A stretch of DNA of 64,000 bases from Lycium barbarum (lineage: Eukaryota; Streptophyta; Magnoliopsida; Solanales; Solanaceae), in assembly GCF_019175385.1 (NCBI RefSeq), contig NC_083348.1, positions 44,662,950 to 44,726,949 of the forward strand, written 5' to 3'. The notes beneath the pieces are model-generated. The model worked only from the letters and a program-made list of their open reading frames with translations, searched no databases and was not told the origin of the DNA. The position numbers and the translations under genes were made by a program. Within the stretch, counting starts at the first letter, position 1; every line of letters begins with the position of its first letter. Shown here one piece after another: positions 44,553-57,462 of the stretch.

Positions 44553-46560
44553 TGTCACTTCCAATTTTCACTAAGTCGTGTGGGCACCTATCTTTTCCAC
44601 CTCGATAAGCGAACCTTATCCCAATAATCATAAAAGAATAAACAAAGTGGAAGAAGATAGAATAACGTAAGTCTCACGATAATAAAATAAGAAAATTCAA
44701 AAGTTAAATAAATACAACCCAGTATCTGCTCTGGTCATACAAGAACATCTAACTAAATACATCAAGTTTGAAGCATAATAATACATCAATAGTCTAAAAT
44801 CATGCCTCAGAATGGAAATGAAGACATAATAATATAGGAAGAGTCTTCGGGCAGCGAACATCCTCATGCTCACCCTGAAAGACTAGAAACAACAATCCTC
44901 GAATATCAGCCACGAGGAGTAGACTCGAAACAACAATCCTCGAATATCAGCGAACGTCCTCATGCTCACCCTGAAAGACTCGAAACAACAATCCTCGAAT
45001 ATCATCCACGAGGAGTAGAGGTCGATCCTACCTGGCACTCTACATTAATAAAAGAATGCAGCAAGTGCAGGTCAGTACAAACAACAAGTACTGGTACGTA
45101 TCATAGGCTGACTAAGACTAACTAACGTATATAAAGACAACAAAGCAAGATAAACACATAAACCAACAGGTACAAGTCAACACGAATCCATATCCACAGA
45201 ACAAGTCATCACCTATGTTATAACATCTAAACCCAGCTGTGCCAAGTCTCAGTATAATCAGTCCAAACCAGTACATCATAATCATCTCACAACAAGTTAT
45301 CACCGATGTTATAGCAGCTAAGCCCAACTGTGCCATGTCTCAGCTAATCAATTCGAACCAGTTTATAACGATAGTTCCAAAACATATAACCAGAAACCAA
45401 AAAGTACAATGCAATACAATAATGTATGTCTGATGGATGAAATGCATATGCAACTTTGTACAACATGTCCCAAATGGAATAACTCTACGTCTTAGTGATC
45501 ATGACCCATGGGGGACCCGCGAAGTCCATGTACCACTAGCTTTGAAAAATGACCTCGGATCACGAGCAAACTCTCGATCCGGGCAAGAAACCTCGAGCAT
45601 CAGCTCTCATTCATTCCCGGCAAGAAACCTCCGGCAACGTATGCTCAGCGCGCTCTGGTATATGACCTTGGATCACGAACTCTCATCTTTCTTTTACGCT
45701 CTCTAACGAAAACCTTGAAGACTACACTCTCGCACATACCATCATGAGCACCATAACCATAAAATATAAATGAATCATAGAAATGAGTATGAATACGATA
45801 CAATGTAATATCAACAACCAATTCAATCTCAAACAGTACCACTTAGGTATACAAGTAATATCAATAATAAGGCTACACAATAAGCCACAATGAAATAACA
45901 ATCTCATCTCAATACCAATCAAGTAAAGTACCAAAAATCATAGTCATGATATATTACACTAGTCACAATTACTCAATATCTCAACGTGGCAACGAGCCAA
46001 TAAATAAATAGAACAAGATAAGTAAATCAACACAACGAGGTGGCTAGCCCCCAAATCATACGACAAGGCCCAACCTAAGAAAATATCCAACCCAACATCA
46101 CACCCGAAGGTTTACATGCATTCTCTGACAATATCATTTAAACATAGGCTTTGCTAATTGAAATCAAACCATAACCTACCTGGAGAGCCAAACGACAAAG
46201 TCTCCAATAATCAAACCTTAGTCTTTCCCTTCCTTTGAGACTTGAGATAATGATATTCTAAACATATCCGAATCATGAAATTAGAATCAAGAAGAACATC
46301 ATTCAAACCTTACTTCTATTCAAGACCCAAATACCCAACCTATGAAATGGTGTTTATGAAGTAGAAAGATGAAATTAGAAATCTACAGGTCTAAGCATGA
46401 AATTAATGTTCTAGGTGATCATTTCCTATCAATTAGAAGCTAGATTAACTCATGAAATACTCAAATTCAGATTCTAGGTAAAACCCCCAATTTCGGGTAT
46501 AAACCCTAACTTTCCAATTCAAGAATTTATCCCTAATAATGGAAGATTCATGATTAACGA
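44553..46560 (-). repeat. Right (5') LTR of element D, cut by element E
   Basis: It aligns with 17039 to about 18925 throughout, with many substitutions and a local duplication around 44920-45000 (three copies of GAAACAACAATCCTCGAAT). It stops at TGATTAACGA, where the left LTR continues CCTTAGATATATC. AACGA (46556-46560) would be the duplication of E. The first-stem relic of the triple-hairpin element is at 45072-45093. Confidence 0.75.
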
Positions 46561-46785
46561 TGTTACACCTCGGGAATTCCCCCGTGAACGTACAGTGAAT
46601 AGACTAACGAAGAATACGAGTATATGATATTTTAATAAGAAGGGAACGACGTTTGACGACCCTAAGTAAGATTTCAAAGGCAATTCCAATGAAAGGTAGG
46701 TTATGCTACACAATGACTAATTATAGGTTTTGGAAATGTGAAAAGTTGCAGGTTTGCATTCTGGCCAATTAGTCGTAAAATGAAA

Positions 46786-47020
46786 TACGGACCGTAAAGT
46801 GGTATACGGTCCGTAAACTGCCATGTCGTATTTCAGCTTCCAAAAACTTCAACTTTCTGTCAAATGCCGGAATGGTTAAAGACGACTTGGAATACGGACC
46901 GTAAACTGAACAGCCCGTAAACTGAGTCGTAAACCACCATGTCCTCAGCCTAACTTTCGGTTTCTGTCATCCTTAAATACGACCATGAAATACGGTCCGT
47001 AAACTTGAATACGGACCGTA
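46786..47020. promoter_or_regulatory. Five-palindrome cluster in LTR E
   Basis: TACGGWCCGTA occurs at 46786-46796, 46805-46815, 46893-46903, 46991-47001 and 47010-47020, each followed by AAA, plus half-sites CCGTAAACTG. It lies about 225-460 bp into the LTR, in what would be U3. Confidence 0.5.
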
Positions 47021-48141
47021 AACTGTGTTTACGACCACTGTGCACTTTCGACGACTGTTCATTTAAGATCAGATTTTTGGTTATTAATAAGAGACCAAGT
47101 TCATTATTTCATTCCCACATGACACCCCCTTCTCTCTAAAACCTCTCTCTACATTTATTCCACAAGGATTCAAGAATTATTAGTGAACAACAACATAAAC
47201 TAAGTGAATCAAGTATAAGAAAACCCATTAAGGATCATACAAGTCAAGAAATCTCATTGGAGATAAACTAGGGTTTTGCTCAAGTGGAGTACTATCAACC
47301 AAGGCTTGTTCCTACGACATCTAAGGTAAGATTTATGATGTTTCTATGTTGTTTAAGGTATTTAAGAGTTGAAATACTTGGATTGTAGAGAGGTATGGCA
47401 AAATGGGTCATGAATGTGGAATAGTGCCATTTTGAGAAATAGTTTGAATTGAGTTATGAGTCTTGATGTATTGTAATGTAAATGTGTTATAAATGATGTT
47501 GAGAACATGAGATGAGCAATGTACGTGAATGGACATAGTCGTGCGTTAGGGCCATGGATAAGGATGATTGAAAAGTGAGTCTAGAATATGGATAATGTGG
47601 ATGAATAATGACTATTGTTGTAGAATTGTGAATGTATTGTTGACGTTTGAGAGTTGAAATACACTGTAGAGGAATGTCGTATAAATAGAGGAGACGTTGC
47701 TCGATTTTCTCTAGTTTAGTCATGTATGCTAGCTATCGATTCTAATGATAGTATGACTTTAATGAAGGTAGAAACGTGAGCTTCGGAGGAGAACGTACAA
47801 GTGGTAAATAGTTGAACGGAATGGTATGTAAGAATAACCCTTCTTTCATAAGGTATTGTTCTTTGGCCAAACATCTAAATCTTCCATAAGTCTATGATGT
47901 CTCATAAAAGATTTGATCTTCCGAGCTATTAAGCTCACGATTCTTGATATGCTACGATTGTACTAAGTTCCTCGTATGACGAGTAAGCCTATAAAGAAAA
48001 GTGTGATGAATGATGATAATAGTGATGATGATATTGATGACGGCTATAATGGTAATGGCGATGACGATAACGAGGATAATGATGATAGTGATGAAAGTAG
48101 TAAAGATGCTTATGAGCTATATGTATGTGTGCCCATGTGTG

Positions 48142-48400
48142 GCTACTATAAACCCCGAGCCTATATGGCCTGGTAGTATGTGCATAGATGTGTATGTATG
48201 TATGCTTACGTAACGCGCGCATACCACTGCAGTTGGGTACGGATAACACTGAGCCTTGGTAGGGCCAGGTATGTGTAACACGGAGCCTTGGTAGGGCCAT
48301 GTGTGTGTAACACTGAGCCTTGGTTGGCCAGGTATGTATGATTACCGAGCTTAGCTATGGTCGGGTACGTGAAACACCGAACCTTCGGGGTCGGGTATGT
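48142..48400 (+). repeat. GC-rich repeat array in LTR E
   Basis: Degenerate units with the core GAGCCTTGGTAGGGCCAGGTATGTG occur around 48250-48340, with weaker relatives on both sides (AACCTTCGGGGTCGGGTATG near 48371). It occupies the array position upstream of the triple-hairpin element. Confidence 0.65.
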
Positions 48401-48672
48401 TATGTAAATGCTATGTATATGATATGATTATGTATGTGATATGATTATGTATACAATATGAATGTGAATAAGGGTATGTATACGAATACGAGTACTAATA
48501 TGGAATGAATGTGAATATGGATACGGATATTGACGTATGAGCACAAACACACATTAGAATGGAAAGTTTCTATGAAAGGAAAGTAAGTGCCCGTGGCGAT
48601 AATATTACCATCTCCCATCTTGTGCTATTTCTTATGATGTTCATTATGCTTCTACATTGATATTGATCATGC

Positions 48673-48745
48673 TTTACATACTCAGTACATTCTTCGTACT
48701 GACGTCCTTTTGTTTGTGGACACTACGTCATACCCGCAGGTGCAC
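48673..48745 (+). other. Triple-hairpin LTR element, LTR E
   Basis: First stem CAGTAC/GTACTG. The second stem is GTCC/GGAC instead of CCCC/GGGG, a paired change that preserves pairing. The third is weak (ACTACG with CCCGCAGGT). Confidence 0.55.
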
Positions 48746-49187
48746 AGGGAGACAGGCTTGATCCATAGCGGTATTATCAGAGACCACCTAGCAGAGCTCT
48801 ATTTCGTTCGGAGCCATATCTTTTGGGTACTTATTCTTTTGTGTACATAATTATGGGCATAGTGGGGTCCTGTCCCGCTTATGTGATGTGTTATACTCTC
48901 CTTAGTGGCTCGTAGTCACGTGTATATGGTTAGGTAGGTCTGGCCTTGTTGGCCTATATTTTGTATATCATTTTTTTAGGCTTGTCGGCTCATGTACATT
49001 GATGTGGCATAAATGCCAATTATGATATAAAGGCATTGTTGTCCAATGGGACTAGCATGATGAATGAATAGAAGTATGTTAAATTATGTGGCTCACCTAG
49101 ATGTAAGTATAAGTGTAAGCCAAGGGGCCCCCGGGTGGGCTAGCACCGGGCGCTCATCTCGGCCCTCTAGACGAGTCGTGAAAAAAG

Positions 49188-49199
49188 TGGTATCAGAGC
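49188..49199 (+). other. Primer-binding site, initiator tRNA-Met (element E)
   Basis: TGGTATCAGAGC, identical to those of A and H. Confidence 0.95.
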
Positions 49200-49242
49200 A
49201 GTTCAGTCCTAGGGTGTGTCTATGAGCCGTGTCTAGTAGAGT

Positions 49243-49282
49243 CTTGGTTATGGGTGTGTTGCACGCCACACTTATAAACAAG
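49243..49282 (+). other. Conserved leader stem-loop (element E)
   Basis: CTTGGTTAT faces ATAAACAAG with one mismatch, and an inner TGTG pairs with CACA. Same place as in A and H. Confidence 0.5.
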
Positions 49283-49393
49283 ACGCTGCGGAAATTTTAG
49301 GAATGATTGACCTCCTTTCTTCATAAAAATCGTGCGGTAGAGCTATGATATGAGAAATTTTTGTTCTTTAATCGTGTATTATCTATTTCAGAA

Positions 49394-52300
49394 ATGCCTG
49401 TAAAGAGAAAGGCTACGGCAACCCAAAAGGGCAAGACGGTGGCAGGAAAGCGGGCTGAAATAGCACCGCCACCGCTAGTAGAGGAAAGTGAGTCTCAGAG
49501 TGCGGCTCAATCTCAGTCCTCCCGTTCAATACCTATATTAGAGGAGCGTGAGGGAGCCTCAGCCCCAGCTCCAGCACCTCCGGCTCCTCCACCGGATGCT
49601 TCAGGCCAAGATATGAAAGAGGCAATACACTTGCTTACTCGATTGGTTGCTGCCCAGACTCAGCGGCAAAGTGCAGGGCAGGGTGATAGGGCTGTTAGTG
49701 CAAGGGCCCATGACTTCATTACTTTGAACCCTCCGAAATTCTTTGGGTCAAAGCTGGAGGAGGACCCTCAGGATTTTATCGATGGTATGTTGAGGACGCT
49801 ACAATTGATACATGCTTCGGACACCGAGTCGGTGGAGTTAGCGTCGTATAGATTGAGAGATGTCTCGATCCAATGGTATACGGTTTGGATGGCTTCACGG
49901 GGAGCCAATGCACCTCCCCCGGTATGGCAGGAGTTCGTTGATGCTTTCCTCCGACATTATATGCCTCCAGAGGTTCGGTGAGCTAGGGCCGAAAAATTCT
50001 TGAATTTGAGGCAAGGTAGTATGAGTGCTTTAGAGTACAGTCTCTGCTTCAATTCCTTGGCTAGGTATGCTTCGGCCATGGTAGCGGATATGGGTGATAG
50101 AGTGCACCGCTTTGTAAAGGGCCTAGGGCCGCATTTGATGGATAGATGCTTGACTGCATCCCTTCAGGACAATATGGATATTGCACGCATTCAGGCCCAT
50201 GCTCAGAACTTAGAAGAAAGTCTGCAACAGCAAAGAAGTGAGCGCGAGCATGATAGGGTACAGGGCAAGAGGGCCAGATCTTTGGGTCCGATGAGCGAGT
50301 TCAGAGGCGGGCACAGGCAGCAGTTTTCCCGACATACAGGCTATTCTATGACCAGTGCACCTCCCTGATTTTCAGGCCAGAGGTTTGATAGATCTACTCG
50401 TTCCGGGGCGAGTCAGAGTTTTCCAAGGTCTCAGTTCAGAGGCGATTAGGGTCAGGCAAGGCCACCTGTACCACGATATTCCCAGTGTGGTAAGTTGCAT
50501 TGGGGTCAATGCCGATTGGGTTCAGAGGGTTGTTATATCGACCAGGCCATATTATGCGTGATTGCCCTTCGATTCATGGTAGAGGTAGGACCCAGCCTTC
50601 AGGGTCAGTAGCCGGATCTTCATCTTTCTTGCGCCCTATGGGGCAGGTTCACATGGGCCAGTCGGCCATGGTAGAGGCAGAGGGAGAGTTCCTAGTTCTA
50701 GCGGTCCTCAGCACCGTGTTTATGCTTTGGCTGGACGCCAAGATCTTGAGTCTTCTCCTAACGTGGTCATACGTATATTATCGGTATTCTCTCATGAAGC
50801 ATATGCTTTGATTGATCCGGGCTCCACATTGTCATATGTTACTCCATATATTGCGGGTCGATTAGGGTCAAACCAGAGTTGATCAAACCTTTTGAGGTGT
50901 CTACACCCGTTGGTGAATCGATAATAGCTAGCCGAGTATATAGCAATTGCATAGTTTTGATTTGTGACCGCCGTACTATAGTTGACTTGCATGAGCTAAA
51001 GATAGTAGACTTTGATGTCATTATGGGCATGGATTGGTTGGCCTCTTCCTATGCCAATGTTGATTGTAGAATGAAGATGGTTCGTTTCCAATTTCCGGGA
51101 GAACCAGTCTTAGAATGGAAAGGGAATACGGCGTCACAAAAGGGTAGGTTTATTTCCTATCTAAAGGCAAGGAAAATGATCATGAAAGGATGTATCTATC
51201 ATCTAGTTCGGGTTCAAGATGTAGAAGTTGAATCGCCGACTCTTCAGACAGTTTCTGTAGTAAACGAATTTCCGGATGTGTTCCCGGAAGAGCTTCCAGG
51301 CCTTCCTCCCGAGCGGGAGATTGATTTCGCAATTGATGTTTTTCCGGGCACCAAGCCCATATCTATTACTCCTTATAGAATGGCTCCCGCAGAATTGAAA
51401 GAGTTGAAGGAGCAATTGAAGGACTTGCTTGAGAAAGGCTTTATTAGGCCTAGTTCATCCCTGTGGGGAGCACTCGTATTGTTTGTTCGAAAGAACGATA
51501 GATCCTTAAGAATGTGCATTGATTACCGGCAATTGAATATGGTGACAATTAAGAACAAGTATCCTCTTCCGAGGATTGATGACTTATTTGATCAATTGCA
51601 AGGTGCCAAATCGTTTTCAAAGATTTATTTGAGGTCCGGGTATCATTAAGTGAGAGTTAGGGAGAAAGATATCCCTAAGACAGCCTTTAGAACAAGATAT
51701 GGTCATTTTGAGTTCCGGGTGATGTCATTTGGGCTAACTAATGCGTCGGCGGCATTTATGGATCTGATGAATAATGTGTTCAGGCCTTTTCTGGATTTAT
51801 TTGTGATCGTATTTATCGACGACATCTTGGTATATTCTAGATCCGAGGAAGAACATGCGAGTCATTTGCGTACTGTCCTCGGAGTCCTTCGAACTCGAGA
51901 GTTGTTTGCAAAGTTTTCCAAATGCGAGTTTTGGTTGAACTCAGTGGCATTTCTGGGGCATATTGTGGCAGCCGATGGTATTTGAGTGGATAGTCAAAAG
52001 ATCGAGGCTGTGAAGACTTGGCCAAGGCCCACAACTCCTACGGAGGTTCGTAGCTTTCTGGGCTTAGCAGGTTATTACAGGAGATTTGTTGAAGGTTTTT
52101 ATTCTATTTCTGCACCCCTCACAAAGTTGACCCAGAAATTGGCAAAGTTTCAACTGACAGATGCTTGTAAGCGTAGCTTCCAAGAGTTGAAAAATAGATT
52201 GACTTCCGCCCCAGTCTTGAGACTTCCAGAGGGATTAGAAGGATATGTTGTTTATTGCGATGCTTCAGGTGTTGGGCTAGGCTGTGTATTGATGCAACAT

Positions 52301-54118
52301 GGGAAGGTGATTGCGTATGCTTCAAGGCAATTACGGAAACATGAGCAGAATTATTCAACCCATGATTTAGAATTAGCCGCAGTGGTTCATGCATTAAAGA
52401 TATGGAGACATTATTTACGGTAACGACGCTGGTTGGAATTGCTAGAAGATTATGATGTTGATATCTTGTATCACCCCGGAAAGGAAAATGTTATAGCTGA
52501 TGCTCTTAGCAGCAGATCTATGGGAAGTTTGTGCGATGTACGACCCGAGAGGAGAGAAATGACTCGTGAGCTCCAACAGTTAGCTAGCCTAGGAGTTCGA
52601 GTAGTGGACTCAGGTAGCGAGGGAGCTACTATTCAGAATTCAGCTGTTTCGTCGCTAGTAGCGGAAGTGAAAGAGTGACAATATGAAGATTCCATGCTAA
52701 TGCAGTACAGAGATACACTCTCACAGAAAGAGGAGTCATCATTTGATATTTTAGGAGACGGAGTTCTTCGATGCCTAGGCGGATTATGTGTTCCCGATGT
52801 GGTAGGTTTACGCCACCAGATTTTGAGAGAAGCTCATTGTTCCTGTTATTCTGTTCACCCCGGTGCGACGAAAATGTATCATGATATTAAGTCTGTCTAT
52901 TGGTGGAATGGAATGAAGAAAGATATAGCGGAATTCGTGGTTCAATGTCCTAATTGTCAGCAAGTGAAAATCGAGCACCAAAGGCCGGGTGGATTGTTGC
53001 AAGCTATGGAAATCCCAACTTTGAAGTGGGAAGTGATTAACATGGATTTCATTTCAGGCTTACCCCGTTCTCGACGCAAGTATGACTCTATATGGGTGAT
53101 TGTAGATAGGCTCACAAAGTCAGCTCATTTCTTACCAGTCAGAACGACGTATGTGGCAGAAGATTATGCAAAGCTTTATCTTAAGGAGATAGTGAGACTC
53201 CATGGTGTTCCAGTATCTATTATCTCAGATAGAGGGACTCAGTTTACAGCAAATTTTTGGAAGTCTTTCCAAGAAGGTCTAAGGATCCAAGTGAGCCTTA
53301 GTACGGCATGTCACCCGCAGACTGATGGACAAGCCGAGCGTACCATTCAGACTCTTGAAGATATGTTGCAGGCATGTATGATAGATTTTTGAGGAAATTG
53401 GGATGACCATTTGCCACTCATCGAATTTGCTTACAATAACAGTTATCATTCTAGCATCCAAATGGCACCGTACGAAGCTTTATATGGGAGAAAGTGTAGA
53501 TCCCCAATTGGGTGGTTCGAAACAGGAGAGGCTAGACTGATAGGGCCAGACTTGGTCCAGCATACCATAGAGAAAGTCAAGCTCATACAAGATCGGTTAT
53601 TAGCAGCCCAAAGCCGTCAAAGGTCCTATGCGGATAATCGCCGAAGAGACTTAGAGTTCCAAGTGAAAGATTGGGTATTCTTGAAAGTGTCACCGATGAA
53701 AGGTGTAATGAGATTTGGCAAAAAGGGGAAGCTTAGTCCCCGGTACATTGGACCTTATGAGATTGTGCGCAAAGTGGGCAAAATGGCCTACGAATTAGAT
53801 CTACCTCCGGATTTGGAGTCAGTTCACCCAATTTTCCATGTCTCGATGCTTCGAAAATGTGTTGTAGATCCTACTAGGATCGTGCCAATAAGCGATGTGC
53901 AAGTGACAGAAAAGTTGACTTATGAAGAAGTGCCCATTTCCATACTAGATAGGCAAGTACGGAGGCTTAGAAACAAAGAAATGGCCTCAGTTAAGGTTTT
54001 ATGGAGAAGCAGTAAACGAGAAGAAATGACATGGGAAGCGGAAGAAAGTATGCGATCCAGATACCCTCATTTATTTCAGCCCTTGGGAGAGATTCAAGAT
54101 GAAACATCAGCGGTATGA
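49394..54118 (+). pseudogene. gag-pol polyprotein of element E, stops and frameshifts
   Basis: The start at 49394 opens MPVKRK. In-frame stops are at 49979 (TGA), 50366 (TGA), 50447 (TAG), 51647 (TAA), 51983 (TGA), 52421 (TAA), 52676 (TGA) and 53390 (TGA). Two or more frame changes lie between about 50520 and 50880: the zinc knuckle is split near 50530 and the protease (DPGST at about 50814) is in another frame. RT is readable, with FIDD at 51812-51823. RNase H lacks about 26 residues, including the TDHKS aspartate, at 52420. Integrase keeps its HHCC finger and D/D/E at 53045, 53228 and 53336. A chromodomain follows (about 53950-54080). It resembles A in domain order but is clearly more decayed and a different family. 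Confidence 0.9.
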
Positions 54119-54232
54119 GGTATGTATGATTTCCTTTTCATGCTTTTGGTCGTGTGTGGCCATAGATATGTTGATATTGTGACGTAGCCCGGTGAGGCGA
54201 TGATATTTTAGGTTGTTGTGACAGGTTGGTAG
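54119..54232 (+). other. 3' untranslated part of element E
   Basis: Sequence after the polyprotein stop up to the insertion of F. No polypurine tract yet. GGTAG at 54228-54232 is the probable target duplication of F. Confidence 0.5.
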
Positions 54233-57200
54233 TGTCACGACCCAACCCCGTAGGCCGTGACTAGTGCCCGATCTGGGCACTCAAACGCATTCCAGTATAT
54301 AGCAGAAGCCGACAAGGCTTTATTTCAAATTTAGTTAATTTCCAGAAAAATTTCGGCAGAGTCTCCTTTGTTTTACGGACTATCCCAAATACCCTGCACG
54401 CAGAAAATACCAACAAAGGCCACACAGGACCAACAGAGCAACATTTAAATATATGCGGACCGGCCGCCGCGGCGAATGGGATCGCCCAAACACAACATAT
54501 ACACACATCTGTACAGAAAGACCCCACCCCACAAACATGTCTATAGACCTCTAAACAGACCAACAGAATCATATGGCGGGACAGGGCCCCGCCATACCCA
54601 TGAATGAGAATATACATATATATAGAAGTGACAGACTGTACCAAAAGATGGCTCTGAATAAAAGAGCGCTCCAAAATAGCAGAATAAGATCCTAAGCGGA
54701 CGGATCAGCAAACCTTTCGTCGGTACCTACGCGGCATGAAAACGCAGCCCCCGAAGAAAAGGGGGCCAGTACGAAATATGTACTGAATATGTAAAGCCTG
54801 AATTACAGAAACAAGATCATAACTGGTACAGAACGTACAGAAAGTGAGCAGAAAATCCAAAGTATCGAATACATATTTTGAAAACATGCAGAGTGTGTAC
54901 CGAAACATATGTCATATCAAATCCGGCCCCTGCCAAGGGACTCGGCAGACAGAGCGTGGCCACCCTCCCGACGCTGGTGCCACAACATAGAAGAATCAGA
55001 ATGGGGGCATAACCCCGTCACATAATGTATCATATCAGATGGCCATAGCAAATCATATCAGAACAAGCGTACATAGCACAGCATACTTCACAAACCCATG
55101 TACGCGTATACCTGCCCCCTCACATCGAGGCACGGCGAACAATGCAAAGGATCACGCTTGATAACATATCCTGGCCCGGGCTCAGTGTGGGAAACATTGG
55201 GGCATCCACGAATAGAGTAGTGAGAAACTAAATGCAGTTAAAATATCATAAATATTTTCAGAGACTCGATGAGGCATATCAATGACAAACCAATTCAACG
55301 AAGTCAGACGGGATCGTAATAAGTGGGTTTCAGATGTCATAACGAACTACAAAAGCATAACCTTTCTGAAGTCGTCCCAAGTGCCAAAACAATTTATAAG
55401 ACTTAAGGAAATATTTAAAATAGTTTATGTTTAGTAGTTAAAAGAGCAGTCAGAACATTCCTTTCAAAAACCGTTCGAAAACAGGCCTTAAGTAAAATAA
55501 GGGTAAAACCGGGAATAGTGGGCCCACCTCGGGACAAGCAAGGCGGTGGGCTCAAATTACATATTTTAAGCTTATGGGGTCACCTACAAAGGTTCTACGA
55601 ACGTTCTATAGCTTTCCAAGGAGTTTAGAGAAAGTTTGCATAATTTCCAAGAATACAAACCAAAAGGGCTCAATCTTACTGAAGGAAAAAGCGAGATTTT
55701 CAATTGCGGATTCCGATGGGCAGAAAGTCTTTTGAGGCCCGAATCCGATTCTAATACACTTAGGCATGCCAAAAGAAGGATCGGGGTAGCTTCACATACC
55801 TTTTGAGCTTTTTAAGTCTATCCAAGCTCACTCCCCGTTTCGTCAAAAATCTGCAAATGGTCACATTTACCAATTGTAAGTTATAGATGCTACGAATTCA
55901 ATTCAACTTATATTTGTCTACCGAAATTTCGGCAGCACTTCCCCTATACATATAGCACCCCCGAGAATTCAACTCGGCTCAAAATCATCAATAACAACCC
56001 AAACAACAACATCAACATCAACAACAAACATTAGAGACACAATATCCTTCAACTAGCCATCATTCTAACAAAGTGACATAACCTTCACTCCAACCCAAAT
56101 CTTCAAACTAATATCAATGATTTCACATTCATTATCAATCAAGATCATCACAATATAGTTTTATAAACATTTCATATCGTTTCCTCAAGTTATACACACG
56201 ATATACATAATATACAACTTTCCGCCAAAGTCATAACTTATTCAAAACATCTAATCTTCGGCACACACATTCACAACATGTTTCCAACTTCCAAATTCAT
56301 CAATGATCATCACAATTAACAACCAAATAACTTCATTTTTCCTAATGTCGGAAAATCATACTAAAACGACATAAGTTTCTACATTCCATTTCAATACTAA
56401 CTTATATCATTTTATCTTCATTTACATTGCAAACATCACAATAACACACTAACACACTAAACAACTTAATCCATTTCATTCCATACAACTCCATACCACA
56501 CGGCCAAATACTCTTTTTGCCAACTCATCCAATTTTATTCAACTTTCATTCTCAATATGAATTCCATCACATTCACAATTAGAATACAACATAATTTCAA
56601 TTCTTCATTAGTATACAATGCATGCATACACACAGCCACACATATATACCACACACCCACTTTGCAAACTTCTATTTCTTCATACAATAACATATTTCCA
56701 CATACTACAAAACAAACAAAACTTCATAACACAAGAATAAGGGGTGAATTCTTACCTTTTTACTCCCTCTTCTTCACTTGAATGAATGGTCACCTTGAAG
56801 AATTGCGTACTTCTCTCTCCAAACCAACTATACCAAGTTGTAAAGGGACTTTGAATTAGTGAAAATCCAACAAGAGAATAATTTTTAGATCAAGATTTTT
56901 GGTGGTGAATTTCTCCCCACCAAACCCGAAACCCCTCTCTTTTTTGTTCTTATTCTTTGCTTTGCTTTGTTCTTCTAATTTCTATTTCTTGAACCTTCTA
57001 ATAAAAGATGACTCATATGATATTTAAACACATGGGGAAATTATTCATTAATTAGGTGGGTTGGGCCTATTTGGCCGGCCACCCTTTAATGTTGGGCCCA
57101 AATTTTTCTCTTCCATTTTCTTGGCCCAATTGATTTAAATCCTTGTTTTAAAATTTCGGGAACTAATTTCCAAAATTCCAATTTTTGCTCTTAGCCCTAT

Positions 57201-57329
57201 TCCACACTTCCACAAAAATATTCTTTCATAAACAACTCATGTTATACATAAAATTAATTATGACCTTATTTCTTACAAGTCAAGAATATTTCTAAAATTT
57301 TCCAACCTGTGAAAACACGGGATATAACA
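54233..57329 (-). repeat. 3' LTR of element F (3,097 bp)
   Basis: TGTCACGACCC at the left and GGGATATAACA at the right. It contains GGCGGGACAGGGCCCCGCC (54574-54592), the triple-hairpin element, the GAAATTTC core followed by the CCGAG stem (55921-55977), the donor-like TTCTTACCTTTTTAC near 56750 and a TATA-like AAATATCA region near 57020 (minus strand). Confidence 0.9.
54722..54794 (-). other. Triple-hairpin LTR element, LTR F
   Basis: Minus strand. Stems CAGTAC/GTACTG, CCCCC/GGGGG and CTGCG/CGTAG, the last with a G:U pair. Confidence 0.6.
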
Positions 57330-57365
57330 TCCTCCCCCCCTTTAGAACATTCGTCCTCGAATGTT
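57330..57365 (-). other. Polypurine tract plus hairpin (element F)
   Basis: On the minus strand AACATTCG-AGGA-CGAATGTT (57346-57365) followed by TCTAAAGGGGGGGGAGGA to the LTR edge. Same arrangement as in A and H. Confidence 0.85.
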
Positions 57366-57462
57366 AAATTAATCTTATAGGGTTTGAAATGGCTTCGGGA
57401 GGGGGGGGGGGAGTTTCTGTTTATAGACAGCACATAAGGTACACATTGATAACTGAATATAA

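Larger units (their letters stand above)
17039..46560 (-). mobile_element. Element D: old, mostly non-coding LTR retrotransposon (minus strand), interrupted
   Basis: The left LTR is 17039-19826 and the right LTR 44553-46560, where E cuts it. The two align along their length with clear divergence, so D is old. Its primer site lies at 44538-44549 just left of the right LTR, so D is read on the minus strand. After removing C (21590-24631 plus one TTAAC) and T (26197-43996 plus one ATCAT) the internal region is about 3.9 kb. It has no gag, protease or RT that I can recognise, only a decayed integrase/chromodomain end. It looks like a large retrotransposon derivative (LARD-like) or a heavily deleted Tekay copy. 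The probable left duplication is GAACC (17034-17038). Confidence 0.75.
46561..49183 (+). repeat. 5' LTR of element E (about 2,620 bp)
   Basis: It begins TGTTACACC and ends TCGTGAAA, where CA has probably changed to AA. It has five TACGGNCCGTA palindromes, a donor-like AAGGTAAGATTT at about 47326, a diverged AGAGGAGACGTTGC box near 47686, a GC-rich array (48142-48400), the triple-hairpin element and GGGGTCCTGTCCCG near 48865. Confidence 0.8.
46561..54232 (+). mobile_element. Element E: Tekay/Del retrotransposon, left part
   Basis: It starts TGTTACACCTCGG. The order is 5' LTR, primer site, leader, gag-pol and 3' untranslated part. The 3' LTR and polypurine tract are not in the window because element F is inserted at 54233, before them. 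It is inserted in the right LTR of D. The LTR belongs to a different family from A, B, C, F and H, related to X. Confidence 0.85.

Noticed and set aside
47976..48176. Acidic Asp/Asn-rich frame of about 66 codons in LTR E
   Set aside because: Low-complexity GATGAT-type sequence within an LTR, open on both strands, with no homologue in the other LTRs.
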